Origin: Methanosarcina sp. DH2
GTDB lineage: Archaea > Halobacteriota > Methanosarcinia > Methanosarcinales > Methanosarcinaceae
Length of the DNA: 40,818 nucleotides
Assembly (NCBI RefSeq): GCF_020804225.1
Contig: NZ_WJBI01000011.1
Span: forward strand, 1,631-42,448
Reading direction: 5' to 3'
Part shown: positions 8,162-17,062 of the stretch, piece by piece
How positions within the stretch are numbered: position 1 is the first letter of the stretch
Layout of the letters: each line of letters opens with the position of its first letter
Translations under genes and position numbers: made by a program
Notes under the pieces: model-generated
Told to the model about the DNA's origin: nothing
Databases searched by the model: none
The model's input: only the letters and a program-made list of their open reading frames with translations

Positions 8162-9166
8162 TTATTCGTCCTCTTTAATTTCAATTTCATCCTCGGAAAT
8201 CTCTTTTGAGGTCGCTCCAAGGGAATTTTCAAGGATTTTCTTTGTCATTTCCCTGCATTTATGCAGTACTTCTTCCATATTGGCAATTATATCTATTCCT
8301 GCAGCTCCTGAATGCCCGCCTCCGGTGCCGTTATATTCGTTACTGATATCTTCCATCAGCTGGCCAAGGTTAACTCCGGCATTTACAGCATCGCGCTTCG
8401 CCCTTGCACTTACCCTGACGCTTTCTCCTTTGGTAGTGCCAACAAAAGCCACATCAGCTCCGATGTTAATAAGCATGGAAGATGCAGAGCCTCCGAAAGA
8501 ACTCACATGAGAAGAAGCTATAAGCATATCTCCTATCCTCTCGAGTTCAACCCTGCTTGCTGCTTTCAGGATAGCTATGCGCATCGAGATATCCTGTGGG
8601 GTGGCAGCCATCAGGTCAAGTACTTCCCCGTACTCAACTCCGCTAGCCTCAATAATTTTTGCCACTGTTCGGAAAGTATCAACAGATGCGTGCTTGAAGT
8701 GCCCGGTATCTGTTACGATGCCTGTGAGCATACCGATTCCTACCCTGCGGTTAATCGGCGCCCCCATTACTTTTAAAATATCATAGACTATCTCTACGGT
8801 TGAAGTCGTGTTCCTGTGCAGGTAAAATTCTGCGTTCTCGGTAAGGGCAGTGGTAGTATGGTGATCAATTACACAGTAACTGGTCAACTCAATATCGTTT
8901 AACTGCGCTTTTGTCGAAGTATCAACTACGACAACAAAACCGTAATTTGCAGGGTCTGGCTTATCCACTACCTCAATTCCGAGCCTGTCGATCAGGACGG
9001 ACGCCACCCGGTTGCAGCCGTCCACGAGTCCGACTGTCCCCCCTATCGCCTCGGAAAGAGCAAAAGCACTGCTAACAGCATCCGGATCTGCATTCCTGTG
9101 ACACAAATATAAAATGTTTCGATAGTCAAGGAGCCGGTTAAAAAACTCCGCTTCATCAACTTGCAT
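8162..9166 (-). CDS. DHH/DHHA1 family phosphoesterase
   Basis: A 334-residue two-domain DHH phosphoesterase. The N-terminal domain has the manganese ligands HRNADPDA (His23, Asp27, Asp29), a VVVDTST motif near residue 90 and the family-naming DHHT near 105. The C-terminal DHHA1 domain carries GTGGGHSGAAG around 290. Relatives (RecJ, NrnA, GdpP) hydrolyse short oligonucleotides, pAp or cyclic dinucleotides; the substrate here is unknown, with nanoRNase/pAp activity the simplest guess. The tail after about 315 is highly acidic. ATG 9166 follows GAGTGA. It lies 124 bp downstream of prefoldin beta, but a TATA-like element at 9268-9277 suggests its own promoter. Confidence 0.9.
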   Translation of the reverse strand: MQVDEAEFFNRLLDYRNILYLCHRNADPDAVSSAFALSEAIGGTVGLVDGCNRVASVLIDRLGIEVVDKPDPANYGFVVVVDTSTKAQLNDIELTSYCVIDHHTTTALTENAEFYLHRNTTSTVEIVYDILKVMGAPINRRVGIGMLTGIVTDTGHFKHASVDTFRTVAKIIEASGVEYGEVLDLMAATPQDISMRIAILKAASRVELERIGDMLIASSHVSSFGGSASSMLINIGADVAFVGTTKGESVRVSARAKRDAVNAGVNLGQLMEDISNEYNGTGGGHSGAAGIDIIANMEEVLHKCREMTKKILENSLGATSKEISEDEIEIKEDE

Positions 9167-9290
9167 TGTTCACTCTGGATACCGTTTTTTATAGGTATCG
9201 AAATTCCCGGAGTTCCGGGATTTCGGCACAATCTCCGTTACAGCTATACTTCTGTCCTGTATTCTACTTATATAAAAGAAAAATAAAAGG

Positions 9291-9644
9291 TTATTGTGCT
9301 CTGGGTCCCAGTGCCTGCTGGATCTGCTCCTGAAGCTGTTTGAAGCGGGTAGTGAGCCTTTCTTCCTGCCTGGAAATAGACTGAAGCCTGAGTGAGAGAG
9401 TTTCTTCCCTGTCTTTAAGTTTTGAAACGGACTCCTCTTTGCTTGTTTTTATCACCAGTTCTCCGACATTACGGTAAATAACCGCATCGTCAGCCAGTCT
9501 TTCTAATTCTTCAAGAGCCATTTTGGACTCCTTCTGCATAGCTTCAATTTGAGATTTTTGCATGGTCAGAGCTTGAACCTGCTGCTGTACTTGCTGAAGC
9601 TGTGCTATCTGGTTCTGGATTTGAGGAGGTAATTCTGCAGTCAT
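9291..9644 (-). CDS. pfdB: Prefoldin subunit beta
   Basis: A 117-residue all-helical protein with the prefoldin beta layout: an N-terminal glutamine-rich coiled coil (QIQNQIAQLQQVQQQVQAL), a short central beta-hairpin region around VIYRNVGELVIKTSKEE, and a C-terminal coiled coil. Prefoldin is a hexameric jellyfish-shaped chaperone (two alpha, four beta) that hands unfolded proteins to the thermosome. Length is normal. ATG 9644 has AGGTGA seven bases upstream. The downstream DHH gene is a frequent neighbour in archaea. A TATA-like TTTTATATAAG (minus strand, about 9806-9796) lies upstream. Confidence 0.95.
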   Translation of the reverse strand: MTAELPPQIQNQIAQLQQVQQQVQALTMQKSQIEAMQKESKMALEELERLADDAVIYRNVGELVIKTSKEESVSKLKDREETLSLRLQSISRQEERLTTRFKQLQEQIQQALGPRAQ

Positions 9645-10092
9645 GTAATTTTCACCTGAGTCCTCAATAAACCTGAAGGGATTTTAATGTTTCTGTTCTA
9701 CAGCTTCCGAAAATAACCTTTACCATCAACCACTAACCTCTACCAGCAGGAAGAAGCTTAACAGTCTCTGCCAAAAACTTAAACAACAAGTTCAACTTAT
9801 ATAAAAACACTCTAACAATTTAATTAATATGCAAAAGATGGTCTGGCAAAAGTTATGAGTAGAACACGATTGCGGCCAGGAAACATGTATTAAATACATA
9901 GGAACTAAAAAGCCTCAGAAAGTTTTTCAACAAAAGATAATCATAAATGGTCATTTATAATATGTCATATTAAACATATTATTTAGCAAATTAACTGAGT
10001 GCACTCCAAACTGAACAGGTATTAGTCCGAATTAACCTGTGCACACTCAGACTGACAGTCCAGATTAAACCACTATTCAGGAGATTTTCTTA
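9645..10092. other. Divergent intergenic region between pfdB and M42 peptidase
   Basis: About 450 bp. It holds the presumed pfdB promoter (TATA-like near 9796-9806, minus), a TATA-like CATTTATAATAT near 9951-9962 on the plus strand for the peptidase gene, and a nested inverted repeat at 9995-10050, listed separately. Confidence 0.5.
9995..10050 (+). promoter_or_regulatory. Nested inverted repeat in the M42 peptidase leader
   Basis: An outer stem CTGAGTG (9995-10001) / CACTCAG (10044-10050) encloses an inner stem ACAGGT (10015-10020) / ACCTGT (10035-10040). Both arms are perfectly complementary and properly nested. With the TATA-like element near 9951-9962 the structure would lie at the very start of the transcript. 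It could be an RNA structure or a protein-binding site; function is unknown. Confidence 0.5.
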
Positions 10093-11178
10093 ATGGAAAA
10101 AACTATGGAAAAAGGCGGAAACCTTGAAGAAATAACATCTCTTCTTGAAAAGTTCACAAACGCTCACGGAATTTCCGGCTTTGAAGATGAGGTTCGGAAA
10201 CTGCTTGAAAAAGAACTTGAACCCTATGTCGACAGTCTGCGGGCAGATACCATGGGGAACCTCATCGCTGTTAAAGAAGGGAAAGGACCTTTTGTAATGC
10301 TGGCTGCCCATATGGATGAAATAGGGCTCATGGTCAGGTATATTGATGAAAATGGATTCCTGCGATTTGTCGGGATCGGAGGATGGTTTGATCAGACTCT
10401 TCTGAACCAGAGAGTCATGGTTCACGGTAAAAAGGGCACCATTCCCGGAGTTATAGGCTCAAAACCTCCTCACGTAATGAAAGATGAGGACAGGAAAAAA
10501 CCTGTAAAACTCGAGGATATGTTTATCGATATAGGGGCAAAAGACAGAGAGGATGCCGGAAATCTGGGAATCGAGATAGGCACGACAGCCTCAATTGATC
10601 AGGAATTTGTTGCCCTGGCAAACGGAAAGGTTACTTCCAAGGCTTTTGATGACCGCGCAGGAATTGTAATTCTTCTTGAGGTCATGAAACAGCTCCATGA
10701 ACGCAAAATTGAAGCCAATGTCTATGCCGTGGGTACGGTTCAGGAAGAGGTAGGGCTCAAAGGAGCAAGAACGTGTGCTTTCGGGCTCTGTCCGGATATT
10801 GCTCTTGCCCTTGACACCACTATCCCTGGAGACCATCCGGGCATCAGCAAGACCGATTCAGCCATGGAGCTGGGAAAAGGGCCCGTAATAACTGTGGCAG
10901 ATGCTTCTGGAAGGGGTCTTATAGCTCATCCACAGATCCTCAAATGGCTGAGGGAAACAGCTGATGAAAACGAGATCCCCTATCAGCTGGGCGTGGGTTC
11001 CGGCGGCACCACCGATGCTACCTCAATACACCTCACAAAGGAAGGTATCCCTACAGGCACGGTCAGCATAGCCACACGCTATATCCACTCTCCAGTGGAG
11101 GTACTGGATACGGCAGATATAGAAGCTTGCGTTTCCCTCATTGTAAAGGCAATAGAAAATGTTAAAAAATATTTCTAA
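10093..11178 (+). CDS. M42 family metallo-aminopeptidase
   Basis: A 361-residue cytosolic co-catalytic zinc peptidase of family M42 (the deblocking/glutamyl aminopeptidase and TET-peptidase family, sometimes misnamed endoglucanase). Metal and catalytic motifs are all present: AAHMDEIGLM (His73, Asp75), KAFDDRAGI (bridging Asp near 188), VQEEVGLKGA (catalytic and metal Glu near 218-219), ALDTTIPGD (Asp near 241) and TRYIHSPVEV (His near 332). TET-type dodecamers trim peptides made by the proteasome. ATG 10093 follows AGGAGA with eight-base spacing. The gene stands alone, with a structured leader. Confidence 0.92.
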   Translation: MEKTMEKGGNLEEITSLLEKFTNAHGISGFEDEVRKLLEKELEPYVDSLRADTMGNLIAVKEGKGPFVMLAAHMDEIGLMVRYIDENGFLRFVGIGGWFDQTLLNQRVMVHGKKGTIPGVIGSKPPHVMKDEDRKKPVKLEDMFIDIGAKDREDAGNLGIEIGTTASIDQEFVALANGKVTSKAFDDRAGIVILLEVMKQLHERKIEANVYAVGTVQEEVGLKGARTCAFGLCPDIALALDTTIPGDHPGISKTDSAMELGKGPVITVADASGRGLIAHPQILKWLRETADENEIPYQLGVGSGGTTDATSIHLTKEGIPTGTVSIATRYIHSPVEVLDTADIEACVSLIVKAIENVKKYF

Positions 11179-11700
11179 ATTATAATCCTTAATTTTTAGT
11201 CTAAACCCTTATTTTAACTTTTTAAGGCTGGTTAGCAAGAGCATAGCAGGATCATTTTTCTGCAGTGCAACCTGTACGGAAGTTTCTTTAAGGGTTATAA
11301 GCACGTGATTTGTTCTAAACTTCCCATTATCGGTTATTCTTGCAGGTTTATGGGAAACATCTTAAATCCTTTTTTTCATTTTCCTTTTTTCTTTTTTCAT
11401 TCTGCATGTTTTCTGGTCGGCTGTGAGGTTTCCGATCAACTTATATTCTTTATTTTTCTTACGAAGTACGATATATTGTTAACTGGAAACTAAAAATAGT
11501 ATGGTCTACCTATTGAAGAGAAGTTTCAGAGAGCCCTGGAGTAAATTAGGGAATGTTCCCGAATAGAACGGGGGTTTTTGAGATTAATATATTACATTAA
11601 AAATGGGTTTGTAAAACAGGATATAATTATATAATATATTGCAAATATTATCCTCCTGTTCTGCAGGACCAATCTATTAAAATAAAACCAAAACTGAGGG
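11179..11700. other. Intergenic region between M42 peptidase and cimA
   Basis: About 520 bp. A pyrimidine-rich stretch (11370-11400) may end the peptidase transcript. A TATA-like ATTATATAATATATT near 11625-11639 would place the cimA start site around 11660, giving a leader of about 40 nt. An open frame at 11305-11493 is low-complexity Phe-rich sequence from T-runs and was not called. Confidence 0.4.
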
Positions 11701-13191
11701 ATTGTATTATTCGAAAATATCCGCTTCCTGGATACTACTTTGAGAGACGGTGAACAAACACCTGGCGTAGCCCTGACCAGAGAGAAGAAACTCTTAATTG
11801 CCCGGGCCCTTGATGAGATGAAAGTCTCCGTAATCGAGGCAGGCTCTGCAATTACTTCCGAAGGTGAAAGGGAATCCATCAAGGCTGTAGCTAACGCAGG
11901 GCTCAATGCCGAAATCTGCAGCTACTGCAGAATTGTAAAAATGGACGTTGATCATGCTCTTGAATGCGACGTAGATTCAATTCACCTTGTAGCTCCGGTT
12001 TCGGACCTGCACATCCGGACGAAAATCAAAAAAGATCGCGATGCAGTAAGGCAGATCGCAGCCGAAGTCATCGAGTATGCTAAAGACCACGGCCTGATTG
12101 TGGAGCTGAGTGGAGAAGATGCCTCGCGGGCAGACCTTGGATTTTTAAAAGCCATTTATGCTGACGGGATAGACGCTGGAGCTGACAGGTTATGCTTCTG
12201 CGATACCGTGGGGCTTCTGGTGCCTGAAAAGACCACCGAGATTTTCCGTGACCTGTCTTCCTCCCTGAAAGCCCCTATCAGCATTCACTGCCATAATGAC
12301 TTTGGTTTAGCAACTGCAAATACGGTTGCTGCGCTTGCGGCAGGAGCAAAGCAGGCACATGTGACAATTAATGGTTTAGGGGAAAGAGCCGGAAATGCTT
12401 CTCTTGAAGAAGTCGTAATGAACCTTGAATGGCTGTATAAATACGACACCGGCATCAAGCATGAGCATATATACCGGATTTCGAGGCTTGTAAGCCGGCT
12501 GACCGGAATTCCTGTTTCCCCAAACAAAGCCCTTGTAGGGGGAAATGCGTTCACTCACGAAGCAGGGATTCATGTGCACGGGCTTCTGGCTGACAAGGCA
12601 ACCTATGAGCCGATGAGCCCTGAATATATCGGACGGCAGCGCCAGATCGTACTTGGAAAACATGCAGGAAGGAGCTCTATTACCCTTGCTTTAAAGGAAA
12701 TGGGGCTTGAAGCTGATGAGGCTCAGACGGAAGACATTTTCAACAGAGTTAAGCAGATGGGCGACCAGGGAAAACATATTACCGATGCTGACCTGCAGAC
12801 CATTGCAGAAACCGTGCTTGATATATACAAAGAGCCTCTGGTAAAATTAGAAGAGTTCACCATAGTATCCGGAAACCGTGTGACTCCAACTGCTTCTATA
12901 AAGCTCAATGTAAAAGACAAACCTATCGTACAGGCCGGGATCGGAAACGGGCCTGTTGATGCTGTAATTAATGCCATCAGGACAGCTGTAAGTTCCTGTG
13001 CGGAAGATATCGTCCTTGAAGAGTACCATGTAGACTCAATTACCGGCGGAACTGATGCGCTTGTAGAAGTAAGGGTAAAACTTTCCAAGAACGGGAAGGT
13101 AATTACCGCAAGCGGAGCAAGAACGGACATTATAATGGCATCTGTAGAAGCTGTAATGAACGGGATGAACCGCCTTATCCGGGTAGAATAA
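11701..13191 (+). CDS. cimA: (R)-citramalate synthase / isopropylmalate synthase family protein
   Basis: A LeuA-family acyltransferase that condenses acetyl-CoA with a 2-oxo acid. Conserved parts: FLDTTLRDGEQTPG (catalytic Arg and metal-binding Asp), SIHCHNDFGLATANTVAA (metal His pair), NGLGERAGNASLEEVV, and a C-terminal LeuA regulatory domain (about residues 370-490). Placement before ilvBN-ilvC favours citramalate synthase (pyruvate to citramalate, leading to isoleucine), but 2-isopropylmalate synthase cannot be excluded. The start is odd: the conserved N-terminus is open only from 11698, after TGA 11695-11697, and contains no ATG, GTG or TTG until TTG 11740, which would delete the first beta strand. 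I place the start at ATT 11701 (496 residues). Confidence 0.85.
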   Translation: MVLFENIRFLDTTLRDGEQTPGVALTREKKLLIARALDEMKVSVIEAGSAITSEGERESIKAVANAGLNAEICSYCRIVKMDVDHALECDVDSIHLVAPVSDLHIRTKIKKDRDAVRQIAAEVIEYAKDHGLIVELSGEDASRADLGFLKAIYADGIDAGADRLCFCDTVGLLVPEKTTEIFRDLSSSLKAPISIHCHNDFGLATANTVAALAAGAKQAHVTINGLGERAGNASLEEVVMNLEWLYKYDTGIKHEHIYRISRLVSRLTGIPVSPNKALVGGNAFTHEAGIHVHGLLADKATYEPMSPEYIGRQRQIVLGKHAGRSSITLALKEMGLEADEAQTEDIFNRVKQMGDQGKHITDADLQTIAETVLDIYKEPLVKLEEFTIVSGNRVTPTASIKLNVKDKPIVQAGIGNGPVDAVINAIRTAVSSCAEDIVLEEYHVDSITGGTDALVEVRVKLSKNGKVITASGARTDIIMASVEAVMNGMNRLIRVE

Positions 13192-13224
13192 GTCCCAAAG
13201 GATGCGGAATTCAAAAGTTTCTCA

Positions 13225-13250
13225 GGAGGACTATCTGTCCTCTCTTTTTT
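13225..13250 (+). terminator. Intrinsic-type terminator after cimA
   Basis: A perfect 6-bp stem GAGGAC (13226-13231) / GTCCTC (13237-13242) with a 5-nt loop is followed at once by TCTTTTTTT. It lies 34 bp past the cimA stop and separates cimA from ilvB transcription, or could act as an attenuator if readthrough occurs. Confidence 0.65.
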
Positions 13251-13316
13251 TCGGTTTGAAGAAATTTTTGAAATAGGGGATCTCTGGCACTCTGAAAACC
13301 CGGAGAAACCCTCATC

Positions 13317-13484
13317 CATATATAACATGATTGATTATGATGTATTTGCGAAATTCGCGAAGAAAAAAATGTGAGTGTGAGAGATAAAAAAGTATTTCTT
13401 AAACACACCTTTAACTGGAAAAGTACTCACCTGGAATGTGAGTATCCAGTTAGACATCTCAAGAGATAAATAAGGAGATAAATA
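13317..13484 (+). promoter_or_regulatory. ilvB promoter and structured leader
   Basis: A TATA-like CATATATAAC at about 13317-13326 predicts a start near 13345 and a leader of about 140 nt. In the leader a long hairpin is formed by AACTGGA (13413-13419) with TCCAGTT (13445-13451) and, inside it, TACTCAC (13424-13430) with GTGAGTA (13438-13444): 14 pairs, a 4-nt one-sided bulge and a 7-nt loop. It ends 33 nt before the ilvB start and about 20 nt before the ribosome-binding site AAGGAG, so it could govern translation or termination. Confidence 0.55.
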
Positions 13485-15179
13485 ATGACAACCGGGTCAA
13501 CAGAAAAAGTTAACGGTGCAAAGGCTCTAATAAAGTGCCTTGAAAATGAAGGAGTTGACACTCTCTTCGGATACCCCGGAGGGCAGATCATTCCTTTCTA
13601 CAACGAACTCTATGATTCAGATCTGCGCCACATACTTGTACGCCACGAACAGGCAGCAGCTCATGCTGCGGACGGGTACGCCCGTGCTACTGGAAAGACC
13701 GGGGTCTGTGTTTCTACTTCAGGTCCCGGAGCAACCAACCTGGTAACAGGTATTGCTACCGCATATATGGATTCAGTGCCGATTGTAGCCTTAACCGGCC
13801 AGGTACCAAGATCCCTTATCGGAAACGATGCTTTCCAGGAAGCAGATATTACTGGCATTACTCAGCCAATTACCAAGCATAACTATCTCGTACAGGATCC
13901 AGCAGAAATCCCGAGGATTGTAAAAGAAGCCTTCCATATAGCATCCACCGGAAGGCCTGGCCCGGTATTAATTGACCTTCCAAAGGATGTACAGAATATA
14001 GAGATCGACTTACACTATCCTGACAAGGTGGAGCTTAGGGGCTATAAGCCAACTTATAAAGGTAATACCCAGCAGATTAAACGAGCCGCCGAAGAAATTG
14101 CAAACTCCTGCAGGCCCATAATCTATGCAGGAGGTGGAGTGATAAGTTCGAATGCGAGTGCAGAACTCGTTGAGCTGGCTGAGACTATCCTGGCTCCGGT
14201 TACCACCACTCTTATGGGCATAAGCTCTATCCCGACTGAACATCCTCTCTACGTCGGAATGCTGGGAATGCATGGGTGCAAATATGCAAACTATGCAATT
14301 CAGGAATCCGATCTTATCATTGCTGTGGGAGCAAGGTTTGATGACCGCGTAACAGGTAAACTTGAATCTTTTGCCCCCAACGCCAGGATTATCCATATTG
14401 ATGTTGACCCTGCCGAGATCTCCAAGAATGTAAAGGTACATGTACCGATTGTCGGGGACGCAAAGCAGGTGCTCAAGTCCCTGATTAAATACATCCAGCG
14501 CTGCAACTCCGCGGAATGGATTGAAAAGATAAACCAGTGGAAAAAGGAATATCCTCTTGGCTACAGGCAGGTGTCCGAGGATGTCGTAATGCCCCAGTTT
14601 GTTGTCGAGCAGATATCCGAAGCATGCAAAGATGCAATCATAGTTACAGAAGTTGGACAGCACCAGATGTGGGCTGCCCAGTTCTTCAAATACAGTACGC
14701 CTCGAACCTTCCTGACTTCAGGTGGGCTTGGCACAATGGGATATGGGTTCCCAGCAGCCATAGGAGCCAAGGTCGGCAGGCCGGATAAGACCGTTATAAA
14801 TATCGCAGGTGATGGCTCTTTCCAGATGAACTCTCAGGAACTCGCAACTGTGGTTCAGAATGATATCCCTGTTATTTCCGTGATCCTGAATAACGGTTAT
14901 CTGGGCATGGTCAGGCAGTGGCAGGAACTCTTCTACGACCGCAGGTATTCCTGCACCTTTATCAAGGGCAGTGTTGACTTCGTAAAACTTGCTGAAGCCT
15001 ACGGGGCTCTCGGGCTGCGTGCAGAGAAGCCGTCCGAAGTCAGGCCTGCAATTGAAGAGGCTATCAGGTCCGGAAGGCCGGCTGTTGTCGAAGTGATTGT
15101 CGAGTGTGAAGCCAATGTTTATCCGATGGTCCCGGCAGGAGCTGCAATTAATGAGATCATTGACCTGGAGGAACACTGA
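13485..15179 (+). CDS. ilvB: Acetolactate synthase large (catalytic) subunit
   Basis: A 564-residue thiamine-diphosphate enzyme that joins two pyruvates, or pyruvate and 2-oxobutanoate, to make acetolactate or acetohydroxybutyrate, the first common step of valine/leucine and isoleucine synthesis. The catalytic glutamate is in [20 protein letters not shown] (Glu55). The ThDP/magnesium motif GDGSFQMN ending in ILNNGYLG is in the C-terminal third. FAD-domain features such as [11 protein letters not shown] are present, and length is normal. ATG 13485 follows AAGGAG with good spacing. The stop overlaps the ilvN start (TGATG), which fits strict coupling to the regulatory subunit. Confidence 0.97.
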   Translation: MTTGSTEKVNGAKALIKCLENEGVDTLFGYPGGQIIPFYNELYDSDLRHILVRHEQAAAHAADGYARATGKTGVCVSTSGPGATNLVTGIATAYMDSVPIVALTGQVPRSLIGNDAFQEADITGITQPITKHNYLVQDPAEIPRIVKEAFHIASTGRPGPVLIDLPKDVQNIEIDLHYPDKVELRGYKPTYKGNTQQIKRAAEEIANSCRPIIYAGGGVISSNASAELVELAETILAPVTTTLMGISSIPTEHPLYVGMLGMHGCKYANYAIQESDLIIAVGARFDDRVTGKLESFAPNARIIHIDVDPAEISKNVKVHVPIVGDAKQVLKSLIKYIQRCNSAEWIEKINQWKKEYPLGYRQVSEDVVMPQFVVEQISEACKDAIIVTEVGQHQMWAAQFFKYSTPRTFLTSGGLGTMGYGFPAAIGAKVGRPDKTVINIAGDGSFQMNSQELATVVQNDIPVISVILNNGYLGMVRQWQELFYDRRYSCTFIKGSVDFVKLAEAYGALGLRAEKPSEVRPAIEEAIRSGRPAVVEVIVECEANVYPMVPAGAAINEIIDLEEH

Positions 15180-15664
15180 TGAAACATACACTTGCAGTTC
15201 TTGTGGAAAATAAGTCAGGTGTGCTCTCCAGGGTGGCTTCGCTTTTCTCAAGGCGCGGATATAATATCGACAGCCTGGCTGTGGGAGTTACTGAAGATCC
15301 TGATATCTCGAGAATCACCATTGTGGTTCATGGAGACGACCATGTGCTCGAACAGGTAACAAAGCAGCTCAACAAGCTCATAGATGTCATCAAGGTCTCG
15401 GATATCGGAGGCGATGAAGCGGTTGAGCGGGAACTTGCCCTTATCAAGGTCTCAGCTGATGCGAACACAAGGGGAGAGATTATCCAGATTGCAAATATCT
15501 TCAGGGCCAGAATAGTGGATGTTGCCTCAAAATCCATGACCGTTGAGGTGACAGGTGACGAGAGCAAGATCCAGGCAATCGAAAAACTTCTCCGCCAGTT
15601 CGGGATCAAGGAGCTTGTCAGGACAGGCAAAATTGCAATGGTCCGCGGGTCAAAGAAGGTTTAA
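15179..15664 (+). CDS. ilvN: Acetolactate synthase small (regulatory) subunit
   Basis: A 161-residue regulatory subunit that activates the catalytic subunit and usually confers feedback inhibition by valine. The N-terminal ACT domain is clear ([20 protein letters not shown], then [13 protein letters not shown]), followed by the C-terminal ALS_ss domain ([20 protein letters not shown] through about residue 155). Length is typical. Its ATG overlaps the ilvB stop by one base, so it is translated from the ilvB message. Confidence 0.96.
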   Translation: MKHTLAVLVENKSGVLSRVASLFSRRGYNIDSLAVGVTEDPDISRITIVVHGDDHVLEQVTKQLNKLIDVIKVSDIGGDEAVERELALIKVSADANTRGEIIQIANIFRARIVDVASKSMTVEVTGDESKIQAIEKLLRQFGIKELVRTGKIAMVRGSKKV

Positions 15665-16054
15665 ATATTAAGGGCAGGTAAAGAGAGGTAGCTGCGCAAT
15701 TATTTTTCACAGATTGGGGCAGCCGGAAGCCTTTTCAAATCCTAAAGGTCTTCTTAAAAACACTCCGGGTTTCCGGCCTCTCTTTCACTTCAAAAGCTCG
15801 CCAGGATCCAGAGACAGCAATTTTTCAAAAATCAATTTAATTCTCGGGAAGTATCTGTGTTTGTAAGTCCGGATACTCCCCCGAATAATACAGGGAATTT
15901 TAATTAAAAAATTAAAGAATTTACAGGTAATCAATCTGTAAAATTAGTCAGTAAAATCAATCAATAAAATCAATCAATAAAATCAATCAATAAAATCAAT
16001 CAATAAAATCAATCAATAAAATCAATCAGTAAAATCAATCAGGAGAATCAAATA
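15665..16054 (+). promoter_or_regulatory. ilvN-ilvC intergenic region with hairpins and minisatellite
   Basis: About 390 bp. An inverted repeat GCCGGAA (15722-15728) / TTCCGGC (15771-15777) follows ilvN. A second hairpin pairs CGGG plus AGTATC (15845-15855) with GATACT plus CCCCCG (15872-15883) with a small internal mismatch. The rest, up to the ilvC ribosome-binding site, is the 13-bp repeat array listed separately. No clear TATA box was identified, so ilvC may be read through from ilvBN or from a weak local promoter. Confidence 0.45.
15936..16052 (+). repeat. 13-bp minisatellite ending in the ilvC ribosome-binding site
   Basis: Seven tandem 13-bp copies run from 15949 to 16039: CAGTAAAATCAAT, five times CAATAAAATCAAT, then CAGTAAAATCAAT. 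A degenerate copy CTGTAAAATTAGT precedes them (15936-15948) and a degenerate copy CAGGAGAATCAAA (16040-16052) follows. That last copy contains the Shine-Dalgarno sequence AGGAG for the ilvC ATG at 16055, so the ribosome-binding site is itself a variant unit of the array. Confidence 0.95.
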
Positions 16055-17062
16055 ATGGCAACGATAATTTATGACAACGAAACCACTTTTAATGCACTTA
16101 AGGATAAGACCATTGCAATAATGGGATATGGAAGCCAGGGACATGCACATGCCAGAAACCTTCACGAATCCGGGCTTAATGTCGTTGTTGGGCTCAGGAA
16201 AGGCAGTTCCAGCTGGACCAAAGCCGAATCTGATGGCCTGAAGGTCATGACTGTCGAAGAAGCTGCAAAAGCTGCAGACGTTATCATGATCCTCCTGCCT
16301 GACGAAAAACAGTCATCTGTTTACTATTCCCAGATCGAGCCCAACTTGAAAGCCGGCAACGCCCTTGTTTTTGCTCACGGCTTCAATATCCACTACAACC
16401 AGATAGTGCCCCCAAAAGATGTGGACGTTTTCATGGTTGCTCCCAAAGGTCCCGGACACATTGTCAGGAGAACATACACAGAAGGTATAGGAGTGCCTGG
16501 TCTGATTGCAGTTTATCAGGACGCAACCGGAAAAGCAAGGGACCTTGCTCTTTCTTACGCCAAGGGTATCGGCGCAACCAGAGCAGGAGTTTACGAAACC
16601 ACCTTCCGTGAAGAAACTGAAACCGACCTTTTCGGAGAACAGGTTGACCTCTGCGGAGGGATTTCCGCGCTTATCAAGACGGCTTTTGAGGTGCTTGTGG
16701 AAGCAGGGTACCAGCCTGAAATGGCTTACTTCGAAACCTGTCATGAAGTCAAACTCATTGTTGACCTTATCTACGAAGGCGGGCTTGAGAGGATGTGGCA
16801 CTCTGTCTCCAACACTGCCGAATACGGTGGCATGACCGTTGGCCCGAGAATCATCAATGAGGAATCCCGCGAAGCCATGTACGTGGCCCTTGAAAGGATC
16901 CAGAACGGCGAGTTCGCAAAAGAGTTCGTCCTCGAAGGCATGGTCAATCATCCTGTACTTAAAGCCATGGAGCGCCAGGAAAAGGAACACCCACTTGAGA
17001 TTGTCGGCAAGGAAATCCGGGCAAATATCCCCTGGCTCAATAAGAAGATTGATGACGACTGA
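16055..17062 (+). CDS. ilvC: Ketol-acid reductoisomerase, class I
   Basis: A 335-residue enzyme that isomerises and reduces acetolactate (or acetohydroxybutyrate) with NAD(P)H to the dihydroxy acid. The Rossmann motif is [13 protein letters not shown] (residues 24-36), the conserved [13 protein letters not shown] is near 128-140, and the magnesium site [13 protein letters not shown] (Asp about 190, Glu about 194) and [13 protein letters not shown] (Glu about 226 and 230) are intact. Length fits the short class I form. The arginine-serine pair LRKGSSSW after strand 2 is compatible with NADPH use. It follows ilvN by 390 bp, with the unusual repeat array as its leader. Confidence 0.97.
   Translation: MATIIYDNETTFNALKDKTIAIMGYGSQGHAHARNLHESGLNVVVGLRKGSSSWTKAESDGLKVMTVEEAAKAADVIMILLPDEKQSSVYYSQIEPNLKAGNALVFAHGFNIHYNQIVPPKDVDVFMVAPKGPGHIVRRTYTEGIGVPGLIAVYQDATGKARDLALSYAKGIGATRAGVYETTFREETETDLFGEQVDLCGGISALIKTAFEVLVEAGYQPEMAYFETCHEVKLIVDLIYEGGLERMWHSVSNTAEYGGMTVGPRIINEESREAMYVALERIQNGEFAKEFVLEGMVNHPVLKAMERQEKEHPLEIVGKEIRANIPWLNKKIDDD

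Noticed and set aside
11305-11493. A 62-codon Phe-rich frame
   Set aside because: It is created by T-runs in the intergenic region and lacks a plausible start signal.
12723-13328. A 201-codon open frame on the minus strand
   Set aside because: It lies antisense to cimA, is Ser/Ile-rich as expected from reading the opposite strand, and matches no family; cimA is certain.
14010-14663. A 217-codon minus-strand frame
   Set aside because: It is antisense to ilvB, with no ribosome-binding site or recognisable domain.
15936-16052. Considered as a CRISPR array or replication iterons
   Set aside because: The 13-bp units are head-to-tail without spacers, and no initiator gene is nearby; it is a simple minisatellite.
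16313-16990. A 225-codon minus-strand frame
   Set aside because: It is fully antisense to ilvC, whose catalytic motifs are intact.
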